Assembly: GCA_015680905.1 (NCBI GenBank)
Contig: CM027378.1
Coordinates: 88,813,501 to 88,877,500 of the forward strand
Length of the DNA: 64,000 bases
Origin: Coptis chinensis
Taxonomy: Eukaryota > Streptophyta > Magnoliopsida > Ranunculales > Ranunculaceae
Reading direction: 5' to 3'
Part shown: piece by piece, positions 11,169 through 24,683 of the stretch
How positions within the stretch are numbered: position 1 is the stretch's first letter
Layout: every line of letters starts with the position of its first letter
The notes under the pieces: model-generated
Seen by the model: only the letters and a program-made list of their open reading frames with translations
The model's database searches: none
Told to the model about the DNA's origin: nothing
Position numbers and translations under genes: made by a program

Positions 11169-12340
11169 AAAAAAAGAAAAAAATGAGTTTTTGATGAGTT
11201 ATTTAAATTGATGTGAGTGGAACACTTGGTTGAAGTTGAAACTTACCAAGAGTTAGAGTTTTCATTGCCTTCGGAAGTTCAAGTGTGCGAGGCGAGTCGT
11301 GAATCATACGCTCGCACACTTTGAATCAACATGGTAATCAACACTCTAATTACGTTTAACTCTAGTTAATCGATGTAATTTATCTAGTTTAATTAGTTAA
11401 TCTATTAGTTTACTTTTTTTGTTTTGGGCCCTTGAATGCAAAGTTGTTTAATTATTAAAATCCCACAATCTGGAGTTTTTCAAGTAGACCTTTTTTGTAA
11501 CTAAAACAGGGAACGCTTGAACGGTTAGGCATGATTCTCAGATCACGCGCCAACCAACGTCGCCTTCTCCTTAAGCAGCATGTAAGCAAGGCTTGAGAGG
11601 CAAATTCTAAATCTCCTCGAAGCCCATGTAAGAGGATACCTTATGTGTTCAAGCATGCTTACATGATTGTTTGGATTTTAATTTCCGCACTGCAATTTAT
11701 ATTCACGCATAAGGTTGAACCCGAGCCACATAACAACCATTGGGAAGTCATGCCCCAATGTAGATAAATCGGACGTTGCTTGATTCTTGAAGCCTAGACC
11801 AAAAAAATAAATTAAAATCAATCAACTAGAGCCTAAAGTAGTCACACTCCTCCAGAAAATGACAAAAATATAGCCCCGAGGATTTAGAGTAATCAGTTAC
11901 CAGATTCCGGTGGACTAATTACCTTCCTCACTCCTTTCCCCCAGATTCATCGTGAGTGAGATTCTTGGTAGCACACCACTTGGTGAAGTAATTGCCTACT
12001 CTTCTGAGACGTGTAGTATAGCCATCCTAGTCTCGCGCCCAATTGTTCCTTTGAACAGGGCATAGTAAATTATAGACCAAGTAAAGTTTTCAAAACTCCA
12101 TACTTGCAAAAAATGAATTTCGATTGCTTGAGCATATTTTGGATCGTTTGTGCATGTTAGGATAGTTTTGCTTTCTTGCTAAAAGTGCATGATACTACAT
12201 TCAGGCACTACAAGTATTAGCAAGAATAAAACTTACTCACGTAAGAGAGCACGTCGTCCTAGGCAATCTCCAATTTCTCGTCCTCCACCTACTAAGATAG
12301 CCGACGAAGTAGTGTAAGCTGAAGAGCCTCTCTCCAACTT
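10785..12340 (+). other. leader region of the remnant, with a long A run
   Basis: Untranslated leader between the primer site and gag. It holds an A-rich tract at about 11136-11180 (over 30 A, then aaaag repeats). A short open frame at 10869-11117 has no recognisable domain. I see no other gene here. Confidence 0.45.
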
Positions 12341-13615
12341 CTACACACCGTTGCAAGATGGGCCTCCATCTTGTATACGACTCACACCGCTCGCGAGCGA
12401 CTTTCGCATTCCACCAAATGCGTTCAATCTTCTACCCATATTCCACAGGTTTGAACATGAGTTACCGTACGAACATCTACGCCGGATACATGAAGTATGT
12501 AATACTTTCCACCATCTGGGCGTCACCGATGATCAAATGAATCTACGAGTGTTTCCTTTCACTCTAGCTGGTAAGAGTCACGCTTGGCTTCTTTCTCAGA
12601 AGCCCGATTCTTTCGATACATAGGAAAAGATTGTGTTCTCCTTCATGAAGAAGTACTTTTCCGCCGAAGAAAATAGAAGAGATAAGAAGTAAGATACAAT
12701 TCTTCAGATAGAGTCCGAGTAAGACATTTTCCGAAGCATGGGATAGATTATCTGACCTACTCCATTCATGTCTTCACCATAAACTAGAAAATCCATTCTT
12801 GTACAATGTTTCTTCAAAGGTTTTCTCTAAGAACACAAAGTAACGATATAAACAAGCTGAAAAGAGGTACAACTGAAGCTTTAACCTTTCTTGAAAACCA
12901 AGCTGAAAAGAGCACCCATTGGGGCGATATAAACAATTTCAGAACAGCCCAACCCAGTACATCTAAGGCTAGTGGTATTTTTGAGGTGAAAGTCGATCCT
13001 GAAATCAAAACTTTAATCGAAGCCCTCACAAAGAAGGTAGATGCCCTCACAACCAAACAAAAAGACCAAAACCTTCATCCTGTCATGAACATAAATACCT
13101 CACCATGCAATTTCTGTTTAAGCTTAAATCATATAGATGTCACGTGTCCCTTGATCACAAACCTATCATCACTTCAACCAGAAGAAGTATGTGCTTTCAA
13201 TGTACCAAATGCACCATGGAGACAACATCCAAACTTCACATGGACTAATATTCCACAAATCCAACCACCTCCAGGTTTCAACAAACCACCAAACATATTC
13301 AGACAAGGACAATGTACCTATAACAATCAGAACAGAGCATTAGTTCTATCCCATTTCAACCAGAACTACCAAAACCCACCTATTAACAACCAAAGAGACC
13401 TAATTCCCATTACACTATCAACTAGTGTCCAAACAGATAAGCCCACCAAAATAATGCTATTTGTTATGCAACAACAAACCCAAATCCTAGCATCCATGCA
13501 ACAGTCTCTAAACTTGTTCCCAAGATAGTTGTGGAGATAGTTTTGGAGTGTTGGGTGAGAATAAAGCAATTTGTGAAATTCCCGACTTTCTACTCGATAG
13601 CACACGACAGTGGTA

Positions 13616-13832
13616 CTAGAGCACGACATTTCTAATGGCGCGCGTGGTGGGGCCAACAATTAATTTTGCGGTCGATATTTGCGACCACCTAGAGTTTCTT
13701 CAAATTTGCGGTCGAAATTTGCGATCGGATTCTCCAAAAAAATTTGCGGTCGAAATTTGCAATCGGATTCTCCAAAAAATTTCTTCAAATTTGAAGAGTA
13801 TACTACCATTACCTAGAGATGCTCTTAGTATA
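13616..13832. mobile_element. MITE-like unit with internal aatttgcggtcg repeats
   Basis: The left end, tagagca...tttctaatgg, and the right end, acctagagatgctcttag, form an imperfect inverted pair of the gagcatctcta type that is common at plant non-autonomous DNA transposon ends. Inside are two direct copies of a roughly 39-bp segment (from about 13703 and 13742) starting atttgcggtcgaaatttgc. The right end closely matches the end of the repeat at 43870-43890. A DNA transposon origin is inferred; target duplications were not resolved. Confidence 0.4.
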
Positions 13833-15596
13833 TAACTATATGTCTATATATCACTTTTACAGTCATACTCACCAATCGCCATGGCATAGGTGGTGGTTTT
13901 AGTGGGCCACGCTTGGGCCTCGTCTAATAAGAAAAGCTATATCCCATAAAGATCAAACATTTCTATGCACATTGCCCAACTCCATACTGGTCGATCACCT
14001 GCGACTGGGTCACTGGGAGGCTGCGAAGGAAAACAAGGTTAGGAATCTAGAACTATCAATGGAATGCCAAGTCTCAAGGTCTTGACCGCTCTTGAGTACA
14101 TTTTCCTTCGTGATCATGATACTAGCGAGTTAATATCATGATCAAGAGATTGGAATCAAATTATTTTACTTGCTACGGAGACCAGCTTACTTTATTTCAG
14201 CCCCAAAGCCTTCAAGAAATTTAACCGTTAAAGATTTTTAGGTAGGTTGCACCTTGAAAAGAGTGATGGCACTGTCTAACTGTCATGGCAACATTCATTG
14301 AAGCTGACTCAGTTCTGTTTGACCGTTTAATTCGATAGCTACGGGAAACGCGAAGAAAATTTATTTCTACTCTTCTAGATTTCTCCGACGTTATGTCACG
14401 TGCATGAATGGTAGTGTTAGCGGGCCAAGCTAAGGTTAGTTAGGCTTCATAATGTTATATCCCAATTCCTAATTCGAGTTTTTTATCGGACATGTCCAAT
14501 CATACATGTCCGATAGAGGACCGATACAACCTTGGGTTATGGGCCTAATTCTGTGAAGAATTACAGTCACAATGGTCAACACAAGTAATCACTGCCATAG
14601 TAATCACTGCATCTAGATAGGAAACTTTCCTAATGATCTTATCTAGATGCAGTGATTACTATGGCAGAAGGACAAATCCCAATAATAATTTCGTCCCAAT
14701 TCCAACATAAATTTTAATTTCAAATTTAAAGAAAAATCGAATGACGCCATCAATTTTTACTTATAATTTTGGCTCAATGACAAATTTTCATTAATAATTT
14801 TGGCTCAAGAACAAATCAGGTTGAGTTCATTATATGTAAATTTAATTACACAATTTTCTTTATCTATGTAAATTTAAATTTTCATATGTAAAAAACACAA
14901 TTTTCATATGAAAAATTAAATTTACATTGCTGACGTCAACTCGTGTTTTTTCCTTAAATTCAAGGTGAACTAAGGGCGATTTTTTTTTGGAAACTCAGCC
15001 CAATTAATTGGTCTTCTCCATGACTACATCTGTATCGATGTGATGGTTGGTCAAATATAAATTTTTTAAATTAATGTTTTCTCAAATTCAGCCCATGTAA
15101 ACAGGAGTCCTGATTGCATAGTATATTTCAGGCAGCAAGGTTCACAAATTCTTCTCTACCTCTTCTACTTCTTCATCTATTCTTCATACAAAATACATGT
15201 TTGGCTCCTGTCCTTACTAGAATACCAGCCCTTTGTTTTTGATAATCACCAAAATAGCAGAATACCTAAGTAAGTTTTGATTGGCAATTATAATTGTCAT
15301 TTTTTCACTAACCTATCTTAAAGTATATAAATCAGATAACTAAATCTCCTAGAATCTTGTAACACATGGCAATATCTCATTTGACCCACACACCTACATA
15401 CAAAAAGACCAACATACTACATTTTCTGATACCATGTGTAGAGGGGTGCTTCTCGGAAAAAATAGAAGGATGCAACTTCAAACGCATTTGGAACACAATA
15501 ATGTGATTACCAAAAGTTTCATGAACATAGAGGGACATGCAAAAAGGGCCATTAACAAGTATGCCACTGTGCAAGGCAAATGTTACATGGTTACTG
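13833..15596. other. intergenic, with two strong inverted repeats; no gene recognised
   Basis: Between the MITE-like unit and the second copia element I see no coding region. Notable are an inverted repeat tcggacatgt / acatgtccga at about 14487-14515 and the perfect 28-bp pair at 14592-14667. Two partly similar stretches near 13898 and 14429 (gggccaagct / gggccacgct followed by tatatccca) may be diverged repeats. Confidence 0.5.
14592..14667. repeat. perfect 28-bp inverted repeat (hairpin)
   Basis: The left arm 14592-14619 (starts ctgccatagtaatcactg) is the exact reverse complement of the right arm 14640-14667, with a 20-base loop. Part of the left arm, agtaatcactgc, is repeated once more just upstream (from 14584). 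Transcription across it would give a stable hairpin. It could be a MITE core or a small-RNA precursor. The function is unknown. Confidence 0.9.
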
Positions 15597-16294
15597 TGTT
15601 GAAGTTATCCTTCACATGAGGATGAGGAAGAATATGGGAGAAAGCGGATTGTTAGGTGAAGAAGAGGATCCGGCATCTTCATTAGTCATGACCAAGGCAC
15701 CACCCGCCTTGCCGTGAAAAAGAAGATAGTTTTTTTCACCCTTCTCACGAAACATGTCTACTGGAAGTCTGAAGCTGGGAAAATAAAAGCGCGCCCGCGC
15801 TCATGCCTGAATAAGTAGGGTTCTGATTTTTCCTACAGTAACACGAAATTTCGCAAACGCGTCAAAATTTTAGATTACTATAAAAACAAAAGTTAGGTTT
15901 TGGAAAACCAAGTCTTGGATAGAAACCCAATTTTGAGAGCAATCAAAATTGAGAGAAAACCCTTACAAAGAGAAAAGCTTGTAAAGAGAGAGGAGTGATC
16001 TAGTAAGGTGGAGAGACTTAAGAGGAGTGATTGTAATCTTCCTCCCCATACATATAAAAACATTAGCTCTTGTGGAAGTAGCTAGGCAACATTGGCCAAA
16101 CCACGTTACATATTGTGTTGTGGTATGTTTTACTTTCTTTGCATTATTATTACTTGTTTGTGATAGTTGTTGATTGCTTGGAAGGTTGGGTTTGTTATTG
16201 GTTGTAGTGAAAGTTTAGATTTTTGTCTGGAGTAGTAGTTTGTCCAAGTGCAAGTTATCTTAATGGGGATCGATTGGTATCGTCGTTCCCAACA
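15597..16294 (+). repeat. copia 5' LTR
   Basis: About 698 bp, beginning TGTTGAAGTTATCC and ending CCCAACA. Similar throughout to the LTRs at 3536-4180 and 33956-34631, for example in the shared ggggatcgattg near the end and the gaagtag...gcaacattggcc block. Confidence 0.85.
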
Positions 16295-16312
16295 AGTGAT
16301 ATTAAGAGTCAA
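16295..16312 (+). other. copia primer binding site, degraded
   Basis: The sequence agtgatattaagagtcaa directly follows the LTR and resembles the initiator-methionine tRNA primer site (TGGTATCAGAGC) used by copia elements, with several differences. Confidence 0.5.
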
Positions 16313-16494
16313 GTTAGATTAATCTAGGTTGTTATCCAAATTTTGCTCGGAATGTGTTTGACTAAATTCTTAAGAGAATATTTGAGTTGAAATAGCTTAT
16401 GGGGATGGACCATTTTGTAAACACTCGCATGGCTAGTCTGAATAGAGCTAACTACACTATTTGGAAAGCCAAGGTGGAAGATTTGCTTTATTGT

Positions 16495-19176
16495 TGTCAC
16501 GCCCCGAGACCCAACACACATCCCGAGGACGAGGAGTGAATCTCGAGGCCGACACCATCCCAATTCTAACGAAATTTCGGCGGAGTTTCCTTTGTTTAAT
16601 CGACGTTTCGTATACAAAAAACCTGTCATAACCTGGAAATTCACAAAATTCCACCTTCCAACAACCATATATATATATAAACCTACTTCATACTTAATAG
16701 CAATGTATCCAAAATGTTAAGTGTAACTATTACTCCAATATTTCGAGTATTACATCAAAATGAACTGGCTCTCTATATATAGAACAAAAAAAGAGCTATA
16801 CCCTCTCCTATACAACCAAAGGAGCTAATACTCTCTATAAACAACAAGAGGAACTAATTTCACCCTATACCACAAAATACTTGACCCTGTCCCTCGTCAA
16901 GCATAAGGAAATCCATCCAAATCCCCATAACCATCATCACTAGGGTTAGGGAATGCCTCCTCAGCAACTGGTTCGGCTGAAATGTTAATGTAGGATGAGC
17001 AAAACAACTATGCACAGTAGAAACACACATAACCAATAAATAGTCTATTTACAGAAAACATTTAAAACATGCAGGGTTTCCATAATAATATCCAAATATC
17101 GTGACTATATAATACATCACTAACTAGTAGAAATCATTTCGACATGCTTCGTTAATATTCAAAATATAGTTTTTCACAATCATCATACAACTATTGTGGC
17201 CGCTGCATCCTATTAGAATGGTGAGGGTACGACTGGTACTCAGCCCCAGTCACAGGCATATCTCGGTTCAGTACTTTCCAGTGTGAACCATGCACCGTTG
17301 TTTTCCTGATTTTACCGGCAGGGAGCTGAAATATCGTTCTTTTGCGTTAGTACACACAAAAAAATCCAAAGCGTTTAGGGCTCGGGTGGGCCCCTGTGAC
17401 CCCGACCCCCATACGGGCTGTCACCTAACTTACGGTAGTCAACCGTTCGACGACTGCAGACTGCTTAGGATCCTGACACACATCCAGAAGTGGACTAAAC
17501 TCTCACTCCTCGTGTCTAAACCTCATCGAGATAACATGTAACCTCACACAAGCTAAGCACCATACATCGTGACACGTACAAGCATGCATGGTTATCTAGA
17601 AAAGTAGAAAGGGAATTCCCGGACTACATCCTGTGATGCATCCCTTTAAAGGTGGCCCACCACCTCAAAAGGTGTACACCACAGTTGGAATCCTAGAGCG
17701 AACTGCCATCTCCAGAAATGCGACAACAGTTCATTTTTTATAGGAATTCACCAATTCTTTTCCAAATCCCCTCGTGATAAGCATAGTAATATATATACGC
17801 GTATTACCGATTATTTCCAAATACTATAGTTACATATGTAGTTTTTCTTTTAAAACTATTGGTTCTGTATGTGTGAGTTCCTGGATTTCAAACAATCGAG
17901 TAATGCAACCTATGACTCCCAAACGGGCCAGTCATAGTAAATGACAACCGATGATTCCCAAACGGCGAATCATCGTAAATAACAACGAACCATCCGTGGA
18001 ACAATCCAGAACCTCACACATAGTTACAAACAACCGGGTAATCCTTACCCGCATTACAAAATCCATCTCTCTGTCTCCTTACTGAGACAAGAGACGAGAA
18101 CCCTTCCCAAAACCAAATTTTACTCTTTTAACAAAGAAAACAATCCCTGCTACCCAGATTTTGCAAAACCATTTCACACGAAAGCTATCCATATATTTAG
18201 TTTATATCGCGGAAAAATACAAATGCAAAACATGAATACCATATATACATGCATGGTTGATACGCAAACTACCTCTTACCAATTTAAACAAATCAAATCA
18301 TGCATAAAAATTAGCATGCTATATATTGGTATGTAGGTTCCTACCTTAGCAAGCTCTGTTCTCCTCAAGCCCACTTGACCGAATCCACTCTTATTTGACT
18401 CCTATAACATCATATACATATAGGTCGACTATTAGAAGTTATCGAACGAACGAGAATTCTTATCTAACGTAAGTCGAGAAGAATCTCGACGCTACGAATT
18501 TGCTTTCAGGAAATTCTTCCTCTAACTACAGTTAACAGAGCTACAGGCCCTTTCTAGCACTGTACCTCACGTCAACACCAATCATATCACTTCCAACTTT
18601 CTATTAATGTTTTTCCCCCAACTCCAACTACAACAATTTCCGCCCCCTTCGATTCATATTAAATATAGCAATAATTACGGGTGTGTTCCTTCCCAACCAT
18701 TCGTTAATCGACCTAATCCTAAACAAGTATATAACTAACATGAACTACTCTAAAATAGAGTGAATATATAATAATTCGTACCGAGTCAGTAAGAATAGCT
18801 CCTTAGCTATCTGCTCCACTAATTTCGCTGAGCTGTATCTCCTCCAACAGCTACTGTCGAATTTAAAACCCCCAATTCAATTAGTTTTCATCAATATATC
18901 CAATTCCATCTAAATCGAGTTTAAACTATTTGCTTGAGGTGAAATTAACTCACCTTTCACTTTGATTTCGCTTGGTACACTGGAATTTCAAGGAGATTTC
19001 GAATCCTCACCTTTGGTTTTACGGTTTCTAAGGATTGGGTGTGCGAATTGAGGTTTTAATCACTAAATTTTGAATGAATTTGGGGTTTCTCTCTCCTAGG
19101 GTTTAAGAGTGGCGTAATTGAGAGAATTTGGGGGCGAAAATTATTTCATGCGATTTGGTTTTTGTTTGGTGCGACA

Positions 19177-19207
<31 letters not shown>

Positions 19208-19576
19208 GTCTTTTACTTGTTTAAGTTATTAAGGCCCAAGCCCAATATGCCCAAATTAGGCTTAAAGTCCTAATTAACTTCTAACCACTAACTAATTTGA
19301 CATAGCGTCGTAATTATTTTTCCGGCCCAACCAGCTTAATTTAATTTCCTACATTCTATCCCACTGTAGGCTATAACGATAACCCACTCATGCGTGTAAG
19401 CTGTTAACTCGTGCCAGCTTCGAACGCAGGAAAACCGTTAACCGACATTTTTGTCAAATTTTCGTATATGAGTTGCTTACCTAACGTGGCTTATGAGTCG
19501 GAGTTAAGTTTCATTAATTTATGTACGTTTGAAATGTAAACCCGACCGACCAATTACATAAATGTCCCTAGGTAAT
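16495..19576 (-). repeat. gypsy LTR, left copy (3' LTR of the minus-strand element)
   Basis: Starts TGTCACGCCCCGAGACCC at 16495 and runs parallel to 24684-27815 until about 19576 (cctaggt). In the first 180 bases I counted about three differences from the other copy. A long T run lies near 19180-19207. Small open frames in it recur in the other LTR and are not genes. Confidence 0.85.
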
Positions 19577-22500
19577 GTTTGCAATCTCTTTTCTCTCATA
19601 TCTAGAATCTGAACTGGTCTTTCCGGATAGGTAATGTCTTCTTTTAATTCCAACGATTCCAAATCGACCACATGTAGGGGATCCGGCTCATACTTGCGTA
19701 GCATCAAAATATGGAACACGTTATGGACACGTGATAACCTTTTCGGTAACTCAAGCCTATACGCCAACTCCGAGATCTTCTGAATAATTGAAAAAGGTCC
19801 CACATATCTAGGTGCAAGTTTCCCTTTCATCCCAAACCTCTGAATTCCCTTCTTCGGAGATACCTTCAAAAATACCCTGTCACCTTCATAAAATTCCAAG
19901 GGACGTCTACGCCTATCCTCATAGCTTTTCTGACGACTCTGGGCTGTGAGCAACCGATTCCATATCACTCTAATATTCTCGGTGGTGTCACTAACCATCT
20001 CTGACCCCAACATAATACTATCTCCGGTTTCAGTCCAGCAAAGAGGTGTTCTGCAAGGTCTGCCATACAACGCTTCAAACGGTGCCATACCAATACTAGA
20101 TTGGTAACTGTTATTATAAGCAAACTCAGCCAACGCCAAATGAGTCTTCCAACTACCCCCAAAATCAAGGACGCAAGCTCGAAGCATATCTTCGATGATT
20201 TGAATGACTCTTTCCGATTTCCCATCGGTTTGCGGATAAAATGCGGTGCTGAATTTCAGTTTGGTTCCCAATTCCCTTTGAAGACTTCTCCAAAATGAAC
20301 CGGTAAATTGAGTACCTCTATCTGAAATTATCGATAATGGTGCCCCATGCAACCTCACTATCTTTGACATGTAGATTCTACTTAGCTTTTCAGCAGAGTA
20401 AGTAGTCTTAACAGGTATGAAATGGGCAGACTTGGTCAGCCTATCAACAATGACCCATATAGAATCCATTCCCTCACTGGTCCTCGGTAACCCGGATACA
20501 AAATCCATGGTTATATTCTCCCACTTCCATTCTGGAATCTCCAGAGGTTTAAGAAGACCAGGTGGTCTATGGTGTTCAGCTTTCACCTGTTGGCATGTGG
20601 TACACTTCTTAACATATTCTGCAATGTGTCGCTTCATTCTCGGCCACCAAATCTGACGACGCAGATCTCTATACATTTTGGTACCGCCAGGATGAATTGT
20701 ATACTTCAATCTATGTGCTTCCCTCAAGATATCATTCCTCAAAGAGTGATCAAAAGGTACCCAAATTCTTCCTCTGAATTTGATACTTTCGTCTCCATAT
20801 TTTTCCTAATCGACATCCTCGGCATTCTCCACATATACTCGGTACCTAGGTCCATCTTTCGATGTATTCTGGGCATTCACAATCTCCTGGACTAAGGTGT
20901 TTTCTGCCGTCACTGTCATCTGTGCTAAATAACAGCACTTCTGAGGATCTCCACTTCCATTTCCCATGATTTCAAAACCATAAGAAGCAGCAGACTCCAG
21001 CAATTGCCACTCCTTCATCATCATCTGAGCACAAACATGTTCTCGCTTCCTACTCAATGCATCAGCAACTACATTTGCTTTACCCGGATGGTATTGCAAT
21101 GAGAACGCATAGTCCTCCATGTACTCAACCCACCTCCTCTGTCTCATATTCAAATCCTTCTGCGAAAACAAGTACTTGAGACTCTTGTGATCAGAGAATA
21201 TCTCAAATCTTTCACCATACACATAATGTCTCAAGATCTTTAAGGCATGAATAATCACAGCTAACTCCAAGTCATGAGTAGGATAATTCTTCTCATGGGC
21301 ATTCAATTGTCTTGACGCATACGCTATCACTTGGCCTTCTTGCATTAAGACACATCCTAACCCGGTGTTAGAGGCATCAGTATAAATCACATAACTCTTC
21401 TCCAGATTTGGAATAGTCAAAACTGGCGCTGTTATCAATTGCGTCTTTAGCTCTTGGAACGCTTTTTCACATGCCTCCGTCCATTCAAACTTCACCTCCT
21501 TCTGTGTCAATCTAGTTAAGAACGACGCTATGCTAGAGAATCCTTCTACAAAACGACAGTAATAACCTGCCAGTTCCAAGAAACTTCTGATTTCCGTAGC
21601 TGACGTCGGTCTCGGCCAATTATTCACTGCCTCTATCTTGGAATGATCAACTTTTATTCCATTCTCTGATACAACAAGCCCTAAAAACCTCATCTCATTC
21701 AACCAGAACTCACATTTACTAAACTTGGCATAAAGCTGATGGTCAACTAAGGTTTGGAAAACAATCCTCAAGTGTTCCTTATGTTCAGCCCTAGTCTTGG
21801 AATAAATCAATATGTCATCTATGAATACGATAACAAATTGATCTAAGTATTTCCACATCACTCGGTGCATGAGATCCATAAACGCAGCTGGCGCATTTGT
21901 CAAACCGAATGGTAACACCAAAAACTCAAAATGCCCTAACCGTGTTCGGAAAGCTGTCTTTTTTATATCTTCTTCTCGAATTCTCATCTGATGGTAGCCT
22001 GTTCTGAGATCTATCTTCGAGAAATACTTGGCACCCCTTAACTAATCGAATAAGTCATTGATCCTAGGCAACGGATATTTGTTCTTGATAGTCACATTAT
22101 TCAGCTTCCGACAATCCACACATAGCCGAAAAGACCCATCTTTCTTCTTCACAAATAACACCGGTGCTCCCCAAGGTGACTAGCTTTCCCTTATAAACCC
22201 CAATCTTTTCAATTCATCTAATTGGGACTTGAATTCTCTCATTTCGAGAGGAGCCATTTGATAAGGAATCATCGAAATAGGCGACGTTCCCAGTAGTAGA
22301 TCTATTACAAAATCTATCTCACGCCAGGGAGGCAATCCCGGCAATGCATCTGGGAACACTGCCGCAAACTCACGAACCACGGGAACAAGCTAGGAAGATT
22401 CAAACTTCGGCCCTTGGAGACTAAGACCAGCTAACAATCCGTATCTATCATACTTGAAGTCAGACTTGGCCTTCACAACCCGAGATATCGTATTTCTAAT

Positions 22501-24666
22501 CCCCTTAAACACAACCTCAGGCTGCCCCGGTACTCTAAAAGTCACCGTTTTTGCAAAACAATCTACATGGGCATGATACTTTCCTAACAAATCCATCCTT
22601 ACTATGATATCGAAATCTTTTAGGTCCATCACCGTTAGATCGACTATCATCTCCCTATCACCTATCTTTATCACACAATGGTGACAAACTTCAAAGAACA
22701 TAGTTTTCTTTCCTAGAGGAGTAGATAAAATAAGCTTCCTCCCAGTATTAACTACATCCAAACCAAGAATCTCCACCATATTTTTAGAAATGAAGGAATG
22801 AGTAGCACCCGTATCAAACAAGACATGCACCTTATGTGTAAACAAACATACCATACCTTCAACCACTTGATCGGTAGCGCTGATATCTGCCCCCATCGCA
22901 TTATATACCATGGCTTCCTCTTGGACTGATGCAGGATCCACATCTTCTTCCTCTGGCACTAGATAATACACCTTGCCATGTGGTCTCTGTTCCACCCCTG
23001 AATTGGACTTGGGACAAAACCGCCTGATATGCCTAGCTTCACCGCAACTATAACAAACCACATTCTCTCTCCCTGATTGTGTACTCTATGGTATTACAGA
23101 TTGCAATCTAGCTCTCTGACCCTGAAGCCTCAAATTCTGCACTGGTGATCTGGTCTGAGAAGGAGCAGGTACCCTCGGTGCCATCTGTGATCCACCCGTC
23201 GGTCTCACAACTGGTAGACTCTATGCTGGCCTAACCACATTCAAACCCCGATGTACAGCTGGTGCCCTCCACTGTTGTGCCTGCTAGATGACCGGCCTAT
23301 ACATCTGTTGTGACCCGGAACCACTGCCTTGATAAACTTGCCTCTTTCCCATATCCTGCCTGCCCTGAAATGTCGACTGTCTTACCCTTCCAACCTCTTG
23401 CCTCTGGAGCAATAACTGATCATCAACTCTTTCAATGCCTTGAGCCCTTCTCACAGCCTCAGCATAAGAATCGATCTGAAGGACCGACATCTTGCTCTGC
23501 ATATATGGTTTCAGCCCGTCAATGAATTTCCTAGCCTTAGCTTTTTCTGTGGAAATCAACTCCTTCCCGTATCGTGAAAAGAACGGTGAATTTCTCTTCA
23601 GTCGCCCCCCGCGGTCATGTTTCCTTGTTCCAATTTGAGGAATTCCATTAAACTTCTTAGCTCTCTGCCCGCCTCGGTAACATACCTCAAAAGGAAGAGT
23701 TCCTCAAATTTAGCCCAACTCATCGAAAACGTCTCCACATCCTTAACACTGATCCACCAGTGTTTGGCTTCATCTCTAAGCATGAAGGCAGCCAAAGTAA
23801 CCCGTTCCACATCAGTACACATCATGGAGTCCAGCATACTAGACATGTCTAACAACTAGTCTTCGGCTACTTTAACCTCAGAAGACCCCACAAATTCAGG
23901 TGGATGTAACCTGATGAAATTTGCAAGCAGAAAACCTGATTGGCTTTGCACTGGTGGCCTGAACTCCTTAACTCCCACTACGGTTGGCGATACTACCTCT
24001 GGTGTTACGCCAGGTGGAATAACAGCAGATGTTAGAAGAGGTTGGGGACTTGGGGCTCGTTCCGACTAGCCCTCAAACTTTCGATCTCGGCTCTCATCTC
24101 ATTTTTTGCTTGAGCCATTTGGTTCATCATAGCAAGAAGCCTATCCATTTGGTCCTCCCGACCGCGATCCGTAGTATCATCACCACTAGTACTTTCCGGA
24201 TCCATGGTAACTATTCTGCACATATACAAAGAGCCAACTCAGTGTTTGATAAATGAGAGAGAGAGTTTTCAAAATTATGCAAGAGGCACGTCGTCGCACT
24301 CGTAAGGCTTGAAGAAGCGTCGTCGCTCATACGTGGAACTTGCAACCACAGAACGATCGCAGGTAGCAGCGCGAGGTGCGCTATAATTCTAGGAGATGAG
24401 CGCAGGTCGCGCCCTCCACTAAGACGTGAAAAAAAAAACACTCCTATTATATAGTGTCCGATTCGCAAAAAAATTTTGACGAGTAACCGCGCTCTCCGCT
24501 GTGATAAGGAGAATGTCCGTGTGACGTTTCGATATTGCCAAGCTAGTATGAAAGCTTAATGTAACATAAACACTACTTAGGGTTTTATCGGGTTCCCACT
24601 AAAACTTCTGAAACGCGTCGCGACCGAGTCCCCCACTACAGCTCCCAGACGGATCTAATAGTGGAC

Positions 24667-24678
24667 GCTCTGATACCA
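24667..24678 (-). other. gypsy primer binding site (initiator-Met tRNA)
   Basis: Read on the minus strand, TGGTATCAGAGC lies five bases inside the right LTR (24684). It is a perfect 12-base match to the 3' end complement of plant initiator-Met tRNA. Confidence 0.9.
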
Positions 24679-24683
24679 CGTTT

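Larger units (their letters stand above)
9937..13615 (+). mobile_element. Ty3/gypsy remnant, Athila/Tat branch, gag but no pol seen
   Basis: A probable 5' LTR (9937-10764) is followed two bases later by a TGGCGCC primer site (10767), then about 1.5 kb of leader and gag-like sequence at about 12350-13530. The gag shows the typical order: LKP-type helical capsid words (an FHHLGVTDDQMNLRVFPFTL-like segment), then a CNFC...H..CPL knuckle and a WRQHPNFTW motif that is characteristic of Athila-type gag. No protease, RT or integrase follows, and no matching 3' LTR was found. It is an old, broken and incomplete fossil with several breaks. It might derive from a gag-only non-autonomous element, but that is inference. 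The right end is approximate. Confidence 0.65.

Noticed and set aside
15377-15619. Two small overlapping open frames left of the copia 5' LTR
   Set aside because: No domain or conserved motif; one of them runs into the LTR.
16324-16668. Open frame beginning MVVGRWNFVNFQ on the minus strand
   Set aside because: The same frame recurs at 24636-24857 because both lie in the paired gypsy LTRs. No domain.
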